Positions 1 through 9,852 of a DNA stretch of 41,179 nucleotides are shown here, piece by piece. This DNA comes from a virus. A program made the position numbers and the translations under genes. A model generated the notes under the pieces. It searched no databases. It was not told where the DNA came from and worked only from the letters and a program-made list of their open reading frames with translations. The stretch's first letter is position 1, and each line of letters starts with the position of its first letter. The DNA lies in IMG/VR virus record IMGVR_UViG_3300042528_000173, positions 1 through 41,179 of that record. One strand, written 5' to 3'.

Positions 1-3000
1 TAAATGAGCATCTTTCCAGTCTATATCCGCTAAATAATCATTCTTACTTCCAACTATACTTTGTGGCAGTAAACTAATATTAGCTAAGTAATCATTTTGG
101 GTGTGTGATATTTTATCACCCCTTTTATATTTGTTTCTTTCCAATATGTGTGGTTCTAACAATACACCACCAATGTATTCGTTTCTAGCAGGTATTAATT
201 GTTTAACTTGCTCAAATATACTATGGTCATATATAGAAAGCATTTTCAACAACAACCCAATAGCAGTTCCCCTTTTTTGAGCAGAACCTGATGCCGCCGT
301 TAAATTAACATATTTATCAAAATATTTTGTAGCCCTATATCTTAATTGCGGATAATCTTCATTGAATCTATCATCTGGGTCTCCAACCCAATCATCTACC
401 TCAAAATATCCCTCTGAATTATATATATCATTATTCACAACATCAGTTGAACTAAAATACAACGCTACTAAATTTGAATCAAATGGAGCGTAATCATATT
501 GAGATACTTCCGCTGTTTTATCAACATCCAATGATGAACTTAAAACTGAAGATTCAATTCTTACTTTGTTGTTATTTAAATTCAACGCACCAACAGATGG
601 TATTTTTGTAAATTGAGTATCAACCTCACCAACTAAATCAGATGATATGTGATTTGGTAATGATGCGGTTAATGGTGAACCTCCAGAGGTTGTTTTAAAA
701 AATTGATTAGGATGTGATGATGATATCGTAGTTGGTAATGATGTAAACCCACTATCAGGAAATATTCTATAAACCAAATTTTTATATGAAAATGTGCTGT
801 TTAAATCAGTTGTATTATCATCCGAAAAATATGCTTCAGTATTCTTTGCATGCTCTTCAAATATTTCTTGTGAAAGCGATGATGAATAATATCTTATTTC
901 TTGAATTGATGCGGTTGCTGGCATCCCAAACGTAGAGGACCCAATAATAAATTGAGTTGAATTATTAAATATAGCTGTAGAATCACCAGTAGTAGATGTG
1001 GCTGATAAAGATGCAAGTACATTTCCAAAATCATCTTTAAATGCTGCGTAAATTGTTGTTGAATTATTTGAATTATTTAAAACTATGCCAAAAGAACCAT
1101 CTCTTCTACTTTTATAATTCATATAAGATGAACTCATTATTAGTGAGGCGCCGTGTTTTCCAAGTATTCTAGCTTGGCCACCGGAATAGTTCCATTCAAA
1201 AACTATATCAGTTGCACCCCCAGTTAATCTACCTATTGTAAAATCACCCAACGGCATTTTACCAATTACTTCAATTGAATTAGGTCTACTACCATTAATA
1301 GTTCCAAATGGATTTCTTATTGTTTTAGAATCAGTTGTTTCTACTTTATATATAAATCTTTCCGATTCATATATATTGGGTTCATCAACAACTTTCGGTC
1401 CGCCGAACTCCCGTATTTTCAAAAGCGTTTCAGGTATACCATAACACGATAAAAGGGCTTTAATAGAACGGGCTGTTCCCTTTGATTTGTAAATATATGG
1501 TAAGTTATTTAATATTCTACGCCAAACCTCTGCTCTTATTTTTTGTTTTGGTTTTGTTTCCAATCCGCCAATCGTTGTTGAACGATTTCCAGATGTATCA
1601 GTTCCTAAAACATATTCCCATAAATTAGCTTGCCCCCAACCATTGGATAAATTCCACCCCATTGATTTTGCAACATCGTATAATAATTCATCCGACATAC
1701 CATCATTTGGATGTTCCTCTCGCTTATTAATGTTTGTTAATGATTCAACATATGTCCATAAAATGTCAAAATGCTGTCCAATCATATTAACAAATAATAA
1801 ATAATCTTGGTTTAACGGGTCCTCTTTTAATGAAATCGGAATTAAATTTATAAGAGCAGATTCATTCTGCGAATCATATAATGATGCTGAACTATAAACT
1901 CCTTCATACCAACTTTCGGCTTGTGAGCTAGTTGTTGGGTAAAATACAATTGGATATGTGGATTGTTTTGGATAAGGTACAATCGTATTTGTTGATGTTG
2001 AATAATGGGTGTATAATGAAGCGCTTACACTTTCATACATCCATTTTTCAAATCCATCAAAACCACCAATTAAAGTATCTCTACGAGAGATTGATTGAGA
2101 TATGTTTGTTAATGCATGAGAACCTGAAACTTGTTGTAGTGTTTGTATTCTAGCATTATATGTTTCAATTGTTTGTAATTTGTAAAAAAAATTATCAACT
2201 CTTTCGGTTGCGGATGAATAATGAACAAACTTAGAAAAATCAGAATAATCTATGTTTAATTTTATGTTTCCAAAAGAACCGCTGAAATATGAATCTATTA
2301 TTTGCTGCGATGTTGGTAAATTTGCGCCCAATAAATCATTCCATGTTTGAAAATCAGTTCCATCAGATTTACCGAATTTATCTAATTCAATATTAAAGTT
2401 TGGTTCTAGAACTTGTTCGGGTTCTACTTCACTAAATTGATTATAAACTATAATTTTTTCAACATAAGATTTCTGCAATCTTCCATCAATAGAAAACCTA
2501 TCACCAATGTTTATAGTATCGCTGATTGGTGTTACTAATTTTATATAAACCTCGCTTATAAAATCATCATCGCTTCCGTTAAGGTCGCCAATAAACTTTA
2601 TACTAGCGACATCAGATATATTATTATTACCAAAATTTAAAATGAATTCAGGCCTATTTTTTGTAAAAATATAATTACTATCGCTTTGAACCCCACTTTG
2701 AATTTCTTTTATTAAATACATTGGTGGATTTTGCAATATACCATTGGCTTTTATTTCGGTTCTATCAGAAGAAATTTCCCCTATTGTTATATTGTTTGTA
2801 TCCAACCCACCAAAAAAATTGTATAATGGATTATAAACAAGTGTATATACCCCAAAATCAAACCCAGCCTCTCTAATATCTTTTTCAGGAGAAAATGCAA
2901 ACGAAGTATTTTGTGTTTGTATAAATTTTTTATCGTAAACCGATTTTAATAAATTATTTTCAGTATCGTATATATGTAATTCCAAAGAAGCCGGTATTTC

Positions 3001-3183
3001 AAAGGAAATAGGAAATGTTGAAAAGTTATCAGTTTTTTGTTTAAGTCTTAATTTAAGGAGGCTATCATCAGGTGATAGTTTTAAATTATAGGAATTAATT
3101 TTAGTAGCTTGCGCAAAAGTTTCACCATACACCGGTTTGGTATCTAAAACTTCATTTACATTTACAAATCTATCTAAAGACAT
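1..3183 (-). CDS. Large tail/baseplate protein, 3' end outside window
   Basis: An uninterrupted frame of 1061 codons starts at the ATG at 3183 and runs off the left edge without a stop. Residues about 475-600 contain a segment resembling P2 gpI-type tail proteins (YIYKSKGTARSIKALLSCYG). Residues about 615-790 look like a LamG/concanavalin-type beta-sandwich, rich in Ser, Thr and Asn. This fits a baseplate-to-fibre connector or a receptor-binding fibre. It lies directly downstream of the baseplate genes and is probably co-transcribed with them. The virion role is fairly sure; the exact family is not. Confidence 0.85.
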   Translation of the reverse strand, partial: MSLDRFVNVNEVLDTKPVYGETFAQATKINSYNLKLSPDDSLLKLRLKQKTDNFSTFPISFEIPASLELHIYDTENNLLKSVYDKKFIQTQNTSFAFSPEKDIREAGFDFGVYTLVYNPLYNFFGGLDTNNITIGEISSDRTEIKANGILQNPPMYLIKEIQSGVQSDSNYIFTKNRPEFILNFGNNNISDVASIKFIGDLNGSDDDFISEVYIKLVTPISDTINIGDRFSIDGRLQKSYVEKIIVYNQFSEVEPEQVLEPNFNIELDKFGKSDGTDFQTWNDLLGANLPTSQQIIDSYFSGSFGNIKLNIDYSDFSKFVHYSSATERVDNFFYKLQTIETYNARIQTLQQVSGSHALTNISQSISRRDTLIGGFDGFEKWMYESVSASLYTHYSTSTNTIVPYPKQSTYPIVFYPTTSSQAESWYEGVYSSASLYDSQNESALINLIPISLKEDPLNQDYLLFVNMIGQHFDILWTYVESLTNINKREEHPNDGMSDELLYDVAKSMGWNLSNGWGQANLWEYVLGTDTSGNRSTTIGGLETKPKQKIRAEVWRRILNNLPYIYKSKGTARSIKALLSCYGIPETLLKIREFGGPKVVDEPNIYESERFIYKVETTDSKTIRNPFGTINGSRPNSIEVIGKMPLGDFTIGRLTGGATDIVFEWNYSGGQARILGKHGASLIMSSSYMNYKSRRDGSFGIVLNNSNNSTTIYAAFKDDFGNVLASLSATSTTGDSTAIFNNSTQFIIGSSTFGMPATASIQEIRYYSSSLSQEIFEEHAKNTEAYFSDDNTTDLNSTFSYKNLVYRIFPDSGFTSLPTTISSSHPNQFFKTTSGGSPLTASLPNHISSDLVGEVDTQFTKIPSVGALNLNNNKVRIESSVLSSSLDVDKTAEVSQYDYAPFDSNLVALYFSSTDVVNNDIYNSEGYFEVDDWVGDPDDRFNEDYPQLRYRATKYFDKYVNLTAASGSAQKRGTAIGLLLKMLSIYDHSIFEQVKQLIPARNEYIGGVLLEPHILERNKYKRGDKISHTQNDYLANISLLPQSIVGSKNDYLADIDWKDAHL

Positions 3184-3207
3184 ATTCTATTTCTTTCTGA
3201 TTAGAAA

Positions 3208-3534
3208 TTATTGCATTTCAATAGGGTTATTACCTAACGATGGGTCATTTGTTATTATACCACCACCACCAATACTATTATTGGTAGTAGAAGTTGTAGG
3301 AGTGGTAGTCTGATTATTTTGGTTATTACCTAATATCTGAAAAAACTCAGTACTTCCCGAAATAATTTCCGGCGAAACATCTTCAACATTTGTTGGGATA
3401 ATTTGTAAAAAAGAAAGATTTTCAAATTTTCTAACAAAATTATTCAACTCAATTACACCATAAGTATCATTTGAATCTGATAATGAATATGATAGAATTC
3501 TTCCTTGATTGTTTCTTTTTATTTCTCTTTCCAT
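3208..3534 (-). CDS. Small structural-operon protein, unknown
   Basis: This 108-residue protein is not recognised. The first 70 residues look folded. The last 40 are low complexity, rich in Asn, Thr and Gly with a GGGG run. Its start overlaps the upstream stop by one base (TAATG), which suggests translational coupling. Position between two tail genes suggests a virion or assembly role, by context only. Confidence 0.75.
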   Translation of the reverse strand: MEREIKRNNQGRILSYSLSDSNDTYGVIELNNFVRKFENLSFLQIIPTNVEDVSPEIISGSTEFFQILGNNQNNQTTTPTTSTTNNSIGGGGIITNDPSLGNNPIEMQ

Positions 3535-4628
3535 TATCTAACTACCTTAAAATAAAAATCATTATCGTAATACTTTTCCAGACCATCAGAATCTATTCTA
3601 AAAACAAATTTATAATATCTTTCAGGTTGTAATGAATTAAACCAAAAATCAAAATAATTGCTCGTAGAATCACATTCAATCTTTGTATAAGTAGTATCAA
3701 ATGGGATAATTTCTAATTCAGTTTCAACATCTATTAATGACCAATAAGAGGATGTTGGTAAATATTTTACGGTAGATAATGCACCACTATTACCAAATGT
3801 CCTTTGTGGATATCTTTCTCTACCATAAACCCGAATCCTATCTTTTGAATCTTGTTTATATTCGGATTTTAATCCCTTTGTATATAAAACAATATTTTCC
3901 GAAGTCAATGCAGAAAGTGAGCCTGTTTGAAATTGAGAATCATTCCATTTAACTTCTAATGTAGGCACCCATATGGTATGTGTTTCGGTTGAAAAGTATT
4001 TTGATACACCATACTTAATTGATGATGTTTCATCGGTATTAGACCTTTTAATTATAAACCCATTATTTTGTCTACTACCATTTAGAATATCATTTACATA
4101 TTGAGTTATTTCTATATTTAAATCCGAAACATTTCTACTGAAAGATTGCGAATAAATAGTCCCATTAACAGAGGATGTAAACCATGTTCCACCACCTGCA
4201 TTAATTGACCAATATGAGCCTGAATTTATTGGTGATTGAACACTCCAACTAACATTTGTGTTTCTATAAACCCAGTTTGAATCATTTTCATTGTGAGGTG
4301 TATCGGGCAAAGAACCGACACCTTCCGACCAACTTTGTGATATTGGGTAAATATACAAATCATATTCAGAAGGTATTTCTCTTTCATCGGATGAAATAAG
4401 GTTTAAATAATATTTTATACTACCAGATATTGTCCCATTATTGATTGATTGTGATATTTGAGATAAGTTAAATTGTATCAATATCCTACTACTACCCAAT
4501 AGAGTTGTATCATCGGTATCAAAAAATTTACCTACTTCCAATATTTCATCTTTTCCCACATTTTGTAATTTTCGTGTAGAATCTTCATATATTGTAGTAT
4601 CTTTTTGAGGATATATTCTATAAATCAT
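3534..4628 (-). CDS. Putative tail-associated beta-sandwich protein (DNRLRE-like)
   Basis: The protein has 364 residues. Residues 1-230 show the pattern of DNRLRE-type beta-sandwich domains: an opening YPQKDTTIYED, then LIQFNLSQI, a run of YLNLYIYPISQSWSEG-like strands, and W/Y-rich segments. The C-terminal part (about 240-364) looks like another beta domain, ending in a fibronectin-like stretch. It sits between gp6-like and fibre-like genes, so it is probably a surface-exposed tail or baseplate decoration. The family assignment is tentative. Confidence 0.8.
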   Translation of the reverse strand: MIYRIYPQKDTTIYEDSTRKLQNVGKDEILEVGKFFDTDDTTLLGSSRILIQFNLSQISQSINNGTISGSIKYYLNLISSDEREIPSEYDLYIYPISQSWSEGVGSLPDTPHNENDSNWVYRNTNVSWSVQSPINSGSYWSINAGGGTWFTSSVNGTIYSQSFSRNVSDLNIEITQYVNDILNGSRQNNGFIIKRSNTDETSSIKYGVSKYFSTETHTIWVPTLEVKWNDSQFQTGSLSALTSENIVLYTKGLKSEYKQDSKDRIRVYGRERYPQRTFGNSGALSTVKYLPTSSYWSLIDVETELEIIPFDTTYTKIECDSTSNYFDFWFNSLQPERYYKFVFRIDSDGLEKYYDNDFYFKVVR

Positions 4629-4638
4629 TTATTTCTCC

Positions 4639-6570
4639 CTAAAATAACGGAACTACTTTACCTCTAATATCCAAATCAGGATACTTTACTTCAAAAATTG
4701 ATGGGTCTTTTGCTGGATAAATAATACCATTTCGTGTCGCTTTTTTAATATCATAGATATGTGATGAATATACCCCATTGTATTTATTTACTATTTGTAA
4801 ACCACCCACACCATTTAAATCAGGTCTTACCACAGTCTGAACACCATCTACCCTATCTAACAAAACATAGATATCTGATAATAATATCGGTCTATTAATT
4901 TGGGCATCAGGTATACTGAAATACTTTTTTAATTCATTAATACACCTTAATAATACTTCATTAGAATTATAATTTGGTAAAACTACTACTTCAAAATTAA
5001 TACCAATATTGATAATGTACACATCTTTAATATTTACAGCATCTGTCAACATTCTATAATAAGAAATATAATTTTTAAGGTTTTGTTTTGTTGCACTATT
5101 CAAAGGTGCTAAGTTTCCGTTTGAATTATATCCACAAGTATATAAATTAATAGCAAGTGGATTTGGTATTTGAAGAGAACCTGCGGATGCAACACCACTT
5201 ACCATTCTATTGTAAGATTTAATTTGATAATCGGGTGCTACATATGCTTTTGCAACAGCTCCGAATTGAGCCGGCATTGCATACGCTCTAACAACATAAT
5301 CTTCTGCGGTTACTAATCTGTTTTGGGATGCAAAAAATGCCATAGTGTTATTTCTAACATCTTCAACACTATCTTCTACCTTACCACCACTAGCAGCCTC
5401 TTCGTTTATTACCGCAACCGAATTTTTTATAGTGTTCCATTGTGCCGTATTTGTTGGAGTTGTTTCATTTTCAAACTCTATGTTTATTATTTGAGTTAAA
5501 TCTTTTGATATTACATTATCAGCAACCCCCTGACCAACTCTATATGTTACAGTCAATGTTGTATTTGCTGGTGCAACTCCATATGTTTTTGTGTAAAGAA
5601 AATTAGATGGGTCTATTGTTTGTGATAAATCAGTCTTTGCTTTATACAAATTAGAACCAACATTATCTGGATTTGGTAATATTTCTTCATCGGCATTTGA
5701 TGATACCCCTGCTCCAAATTGCATTGTTATAGAACCATTTTCATCAACCCGTGTAATAAATCTTTTCGGTATTTTTTTTAACCTTAAAAGATATGGGGTT
5801 TCGGAACTGTATTGGTTTAAGTTTAATGTGTAATCTGAATTATTTGGTATTTGCTCAAAAACAGTATCTTGTGCTAAATAATCTACTTTAGTCCAAGTAT
5901 CACCATCACCATCAACGATTTTTATAACATCAATGATTCCAGTATCATCTATTTTAATTTTATCATATGGTTTTGGTGAACCAAATGTAAAATCAGCCGT
6001 TTTTTCTTCCCCACTAATTACACTTACACTTTTTTTGAAAAGATATAAAACAGGCTCATCTGTTGTTTCATTTATTTGATAAACCGATATTTCCGTTGGG
6101 TCAAATGATGATGAAAAAGCAAAATCTACTTTTCTAGTGGTATTAAAAACAACATTTGCATTTTGTGTAGATGAAACCTGCATACCCTCTTTTATTTTTA
6201 GGGCGTAATCTAAATCAGGTCTAACATTGTTTCCCGTACCAATGGCTGGGATTAATTGATATACTATTAAATTAGTTGTGGCGGGTGAATATAATTTTGG
6301 TTTATATCCAAGCGATTGAGCTAATTCAAATAAATTCGTAGTTTCTTTGGCCTGTGTAACAATTGATTCTCTCAATTGAACATCGGTGTAGTATGATAAA
6401 ACATCCCCAACATACGATGCCATCTCCATAAACATCATACCAGGAGATGATTCATTAAAATCATTATAGGTATTTGGGTAGTATTGCTTAGCAAAGTCTA
6501 CGAGGTTTTTCCTAAACTCGGAAAAATCCCTACCTATTAAGCTAACTTCTTTTTTTGAATCATTTAACAT
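4639..6570 (-). CDS. Baseplate wedge protein, gp6/J-like
   Basis: The protein has 643 residues, close to T4 gp6. The N-terminal block FNESSPGMMFMEMASYVGDV followed by YYTDVQLRES and LAQSLGYKP is typical of T4 gp6 / baseplate J proteins. The middle part carries the GGKVEDSVEDVRN and AEDYVVRAYAMP motifs of the family. It would form the wedge dimer ring of a contractile-tail baseplate. The gp25-like gene lies immediately upstream, the usual pairing in contractile-tail clusters. Confidence 0.92.
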   Translation of the reverse strand: MLNDSKKEVSLIGRDFSEFRKNLVDFAKQYYPNTYNDFNESSPGMMFMEMASYVGDVLSYYTDVQLRESIVTQAKETTNLFELAQSLGYKPKLYSPATTNLIVYQLIPAIGTGNNVRPDLDYALKIKEGMQVSSTQNANVVFNTTRKVDFAFSSSFDPTEISVYQINETTDEPVLYLFKKSVSVISGEEKTADFTFGSPKPYDKIKIDDTGIIDVIKIVDGDGDTWTKVDYLAQDTVFEQIPNNSDYTLNLNQYSSETPYLLRLKKIPKRFITRVDENGSITMQFGAGVSSNADEEILPNPDNVGSNLYKAKTDLSQTIDPSNFLYTKTYGVAPANTTLTVTYRVGQGVADNVISKDLTQIINIEFENETTPTNTAQWNTIKNSVAVINEEAASGGKVEDSVEDVRNNTMAFFASQNRLVTAEDYVVRAYAMPAQFGAVAKAYVAPDYQIKSYNRMVSGVASAGSLQIPNPLAINLYTCGYNSNGNLAPLNSATKQNLKNYISYYRMLTDAVNIKDVYIINIGINFEVVVLPNYNSNEVLLRCINELKKYFSIPDAQINRPILLSDIYVLLDRVDGVQTVVRPDLNGVGGLQIVNKYNGVYSSHIYDIKKATRNGIIYPAKDPSIFEVKYPDLDIRGKVVPLF

Positions 6571-6579
6571 TTAATACTC

Positions 6580-7014
6580 CTACGCTATTGATAATTCACC
6601 TTGACTATCAACTTCTAAAATTATTGTTTGGTTAGAACCTTGTTCAGTTACTTTGAATGAAACTTTTATACTTACTTTATTAAAATCCGGTTCAGAATTA
6701 ACTTCTACCTTTTGTAATAAAATGTAAGGTAGCCAAAAATTAATATCCTCCGATAAAGATTCTTCTAAATTGGAATCTAATTCACTATCCATATTTTCAA
6801 AAAGAAGTGAATATATATCCGAACCAAAAAGTGGTTGGAATACTCTCTCACCTTTTCTGGTTAGTAAAAGATTTTTCAAATTGGAAACTGCTTGCTCTTC
6901 AGTCGTATAACTAAGTTTAAATATAGGACTGCCACCCAATGGTAGCATTACACCAACTGCTTTATTTGGTTTTAAATCAATCGGATTATACCTATATTCT
7001 ATTCTGTTAGCCAC
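6580..7014 (-). CDS. Baseplate wedge protein, gp25-like
   Basis: The protein has 144 residues, the usual length for T4 gp25 / P2 gpW baseplate proteins. It shows the family core: LKNLLLTRKGERVFQPLFGSDI followed by LPYILLQKVEV. The RxFxPxFG part corresponds to the conserved EPR-like region. The start codon is GTG at 7014. It would dock to the gp6-like wedge encoded 9 bases downstream. The older lysozyme label for this family does not imply enzyme activity. Confidence 0.92.
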   Translation of the reverse strand: MANRIEYRYNPIDLKPNKAVGVMLPLGGSPIFKLSYTTEEQAVSNLKNLLLTRKGERVFQPLFGSDIYSLLFENMDSELDSNLEESLSEDINFWLPYILLQKVEVNSEPDFNKVSIKVSFKVTEQGSNQTIILEVDSQGELSIA

Positions 7015-7017
7015 TTA

Positions 7018-7515
7018 TCATCCTCTTTTTTTATTGTTTATAGCCTGCATCAGTTGAGAATAATCTTTGGTTAAAGCATTTACAACCGCCTCACCATGTG
7101 GTGTTTGTGATAATCTATCCATTGATATCGCATTACCATCAACATCTTGTACTACACTATTTGCAGTATTCATAGTATTGTTCATAGAACCAAATCCCTG
7201 TGCCATATCCGATGTAAACGAATGACCACCATTAATATCTCTCCACTCACCACTTTGATAAGTTTCATTCAATACAGATGATAATACAGAATTACCCCCA
7301 AATAATTTATTTTGTTTTGGTTTTTGTTTTGTTTCAAAGAGGTGTTCAACATCCAAAGGGTCTTTTTCTACAAAAGATGTTTTTGTAATATGAGTTCCCC
7401 TTTTCAATTCTTTTAAGATAGATTCTTTCAACTGCTTTCTTTCTAAAGCAAGTTGTTTTTTAACTTCACTTTCAATAATGAGTTTTATTGCCTGAATTAA
7501 TTTTGCTGTGTTCAT
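7018..7515 (-). CDS. Unknown baseplate-region protein
   Basis: The 165-residue product is not recognised. The first 60 residues are a charged amphipathic helix (IIESEVKKQLALERKQLKES). The rest is Gly/Asn/Met-rich and looks disordered, with SMNNTMNTANSVVQDVDGN near the middle. It lies between the gp5-like and gp25-like genes and is 3 bases from the latter, so a structural or scaffolding function is likely. This is inferred from position. Confidence 0.78.
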   Translation of the reverse strand: MNTAKLIQAIKLIIESEVKKQLALERKQLKESILKELKRGTHITKTSFVEKDPLDVEHLFETKQKPKQNKLFGGNSVLSSVLNETYQSGEWRDINGGHSFTSDMAQGFGSMNNTMNTANSVVQDVDGNAISMDRLSQTPHGEAVVNALTKDYSQLMQAINNKKRG

Positions 7516-7546
7516 AATAATAAATATAATTTTTTATAATAATTAG

Positions 7547-8491
7547 TTATCCTATACCTTGTTTAAGTTTTAGTAATATACTAGCAATTTGTGGATGAGC
7601 GGTTGTTGCATTTCCTACTACTGGGAAAGTTCCCCTAGCTAATGTTTCTATCGCTGATATAATTAAATTAATTGTAGTGGTGTATTCCGATGTAGATATT
7701 GCTATATCTTTTTTTGACGATATAATTATATTATCTTTTTTACTATTAAAAATTAATCTATCGGAATTTATTATAACTTGCGGATTTGAAAATTGAGATA
7801 TATTAGAAACTGATGTTCTATTTGATGGTGTAATCCCAACTTTTTGATTAGAAGTCATCCAAATAGATGAATCATCTTTATTTATATCCTCCAAAACAAA
7901 TTTATCGTAACCCTTTTTATTACTTTCGTTTTGAGTATTCCTTAAAATTGTTATTGGTTTATTTGGATTTGAAGATTGCCATGTTGGTAATCTTTGTGCA
8001 TCACTTTCATTTGGTGTGTATCCAAAACGAATGGATTGACCAAATCTACCTTCAAATATAGTATCACCTATGTAGGGTTGTAATTGTGATAAATTACTAA
8101 TTTCAGAAAACCCTTTACCAAAATTTTGATTATTATCTTCTACCGAAGAATTGTTTGGTATTGTTTGGGATGTATATGTAGTAGCATTAAAAGATTGTGC
8201 AGTATTTACAATAGATTTTGGTAATGGGTTATTATTTATAGCTCTTTGTAAAAAAGTTGGCGACATATAATAATAGTCATATCCACCAGAAAGAGGGCCC
8301 GATGTTGCCCCCATACCATTTATTAAATAAACTTGTTCTCCAATAATTGGAACTGATTTGATATAAGGATTTAATGGATATGCAAATTCAGTTGAGGCGT
8401 TACCAAAAGACCTTTTAATAGAAACCCTTATTTTGTAAATATCATTTGGATTTCCATCTTTCAAAAAAACTTCAGTTACTTCACCAAGCAT
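7547..8491 (-). CDS. Baseplate hub/spike protein, gp5 N-terminal OB-fold type
   Basis: The protein has 314 residues. The first 60 residues (GEVTEVFLKDGNPNDIYKIRV then GEQVYLINGMG) match the OB-fold domain of gp5/VgrG-like hub proteins. The last part is repetitive short beta strands (NSDRLIFNSKKDNIIISSKK, then DIAISTSEYTTTINL), resembling a gp5-type beta-helix needle. No lysozyme domain is visible. The start shares one base with the preceding gene's stop. It is likely the central spike or hub of the baseplate. Confidence 0.85.
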   Translation of the reverse strand: MLGEVTEVFLKDGNPNDIYKIRVSIKRSFGNASTEFAYPLNPYIKSVPIIGEQVYLINGMGATSGPLSGGYDYYYMSPTFLQRAINNNPLPKSIVNTAQSFNATTYTSQTIPNNSSVEDNNQNFGKGFSEISNLSQLQPYIGDTIFEGRFGQSIRFGYTPNESDAQRLPTWQSSNPNKPITILRNTQNESNKKGYDKFVLEDINKDDSSIWMTSNQKVGITPSNRTSVSNISQFSNPQVIINSDRLIFNSKKDNIIISSKKDIAISTSEYTTTINLIISAIETLARGTFPVVGNATTAHPQIASILLKLKQGIG

Positions 8492-8850
8492 TATTCATCC
8501 TCATCCTTTTTCAGAGATTCTATTTTAGAATCAATATCATCTTTTGCTTCCAATAACTGGCGCTTTTCTTCTTCAGATAATAAGAGTCCACCATCACCAT
8601 CTGCTTTATCTAAAAGTTTTTGAGCTATTGCAGCCATTCTAACCAATTGGTCATCGTTCTTTACCGAAACTTCTAAATATTCTTTAATAAGTGGAACAAC
8701 AACTGAAGCATCATTTAGGTTTTTAACCAATGGTTCTAACTGAGCAATCAGTAATTTAATCTGTCTATCTTTTTTACGGGAATTATCGTAAATATCTTTT
8801 AATAAAGATGAAAACGATGTTCCTTTAAATATATCATCATCCTTTGTCAT
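8491..8850 (-). CDS. Helical unknown protein
   Basis: The 119-residue protein is acidic and predicted almost wholly helical. The middle includes VVVPLIKEYLEVSVKNDDQL and the C-terminus ends in LLEAKDDIDSKIESLKKDEDE, with coiled-coil character. It overlaps the late sigma gene by 14 bases and the hub gene by one, so all three are probably translated from one mRNA. It could be a chaperone or a baseplate accessory protein. No family is recognised. Confidence 0.78.
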   Translation of the reverse strand: MTKDDDIFKGTSFSSLLKDIYDNSRKKDRQIKLLIAQLEPLVKNLNDASVVVPLIKEYLEVSVKNDDQLVRMAAIAQKLLDKADGDGGLLLSEEEKRQLLEAKDDIDSKIESLKKDEDE

Positions 8851-9568
8851 AATACCTTTCTACATTGTGATTTAATTTAAGAATACCCTTTTTTGAATAA
8901 TCCGTATTTAATTCCACAAAAATTATTTTCATTTTACCTATAACCCTTGTAATATATTGCGTACTTACTCCTGTCCTATCTCTTATAAGTATGTAAAGAG
9001 CCTTTTTGTTGTATGAGTATAAATCTCTTCTATTTCTAAATAACTCATTTACCGAATCAGCTATCTTTCTATCTCTATCCTTTATAAAGATTTTATCTAA
9101 ATTACAATCAATATATTCGGTATAAAAATCCATAAAATCTGATTTTTCTTCCAATAACTCATACCCAGCCACCTCATTGGGAACATTTCTTCCAATATCA
9201 ACAGAATCCAATTTTTCATGTATTTTCATCTTTGAATAATTGGCGTTGTTTTCATTAAATAAAAAATTACGCGCTATGACTGTAAAGTAAGAAAATGCTT
9301 TTCCTTTTTCACCTTTAAACTTATGCATTTTTTCATTTAAAAACGCAACTACAGATGCTTTGGTATCTTCATACCCATCATCAAAATAATAAGTTTTATA
9401 GGTGTGTATTACATTCTCTGCCAATTTATCAAATGGGTATTCTATAAATCTGTTATAGATTTTATTTTTTAAACTTTGATTATCACAATTATTAAAAGCG
9501 TTTATTGCAATTTCAGTTATATTTGTAAAATATCTTTTACTTTGCGGATTCTTCCGTTTTCTCGCCAT
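8837..9568 (-). CDS. Late-transcription sigma factor, gp55-like
   Basis: The 243-residue protein resembles T4 gp55, the sigma-like factor that directs host RNA polymerase to late promoters. Seen here: a region-2-like core with KGEKGKAFSYFTVIARNFLF and then NENNANYSKMK, and a helical C-terminal half with a helix-turn-helix-like TGVSTQYITRVIGKMK. In T4-like phages gp55 works with the sliding clamp and gp33. It overlaps both neighbours, so it is embedded in a late-gene operon. Family assignment comes from motif recognition. Confidence 0.75.
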   Translation of the reverse strand: MARKRKNPQSKRYFTNITEIAINAFNNCDNQSLKNKIYNRFIEYPFDKLAENVIHTYKTYYFDDGYEDTKASVVAFLNEKMHKFKGEKGKAFSYFTVIARNFLFNENNANYSKMKIHEKLDSVDIGRNVPNEVAGYELLEEKSDFMDFYTEYIDCNLDKIFIKDRDRKIADSVNELFRNRRDLYSYNKKALYILIRDRTGVSTQYITRVIGKMKIIFVELNTDYSKKGILKLNHNVERYYDKG

Positions 9569-9848
9569 AATACATATCCAATTCTTCTATTATACTATAC
9601 ATTTCTCTAAATACATAACCCGTCTCATCATTTGCTTCAAACGAACCAATTTTATCTATTGATTTCATTCGTTCCATAGCATTCTGAATCTTCTCATCCA
9701 TAAATTGGATTACCTTTTGTGATTCATCGTATTGCTTTTCCATCTCATCAAAATTATCATCTGCCGTTTCTAATTTCCTTAAAAGATTCCAAACAAAAAA
9801 CCCTAACCCAATATCGGTTAAAAGTAATAAAATTAAAATTGTAACCAT
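9537..9848 (-). CDS. Small membrane-anchored coiled-coil protein
   Basis: The 103-residue product has one N-terminal membrane segment (ILILLLLTDIGLGFFVW, residues about 4-20) followed by an acidic coiled coil (residues 25-70). It overlaps the sigma gene by 32 bases and lies 4 bases after the HD gene. The topology fits an inner-membrane anchor. Function unknown. Confidence 0.75.
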   Translation of the reverse strand: MVTILILLLLTDIGLGFFVWNLLRKLETADDNFDEMEKQYDESQKVIQFMDEKIQNAMERMKSIDKIGSFEANDETGYVFREMYSIIEELDMYYGEKTEESAK

Positions 9849-9852
9849 ACTA

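Noticed and set aside
1932-2153. Plus-strand frame opposite the large tail gene
   Set aside because: The minus-strand gene is continuous over 1061 codons; no promoter or motif supports the shadow.
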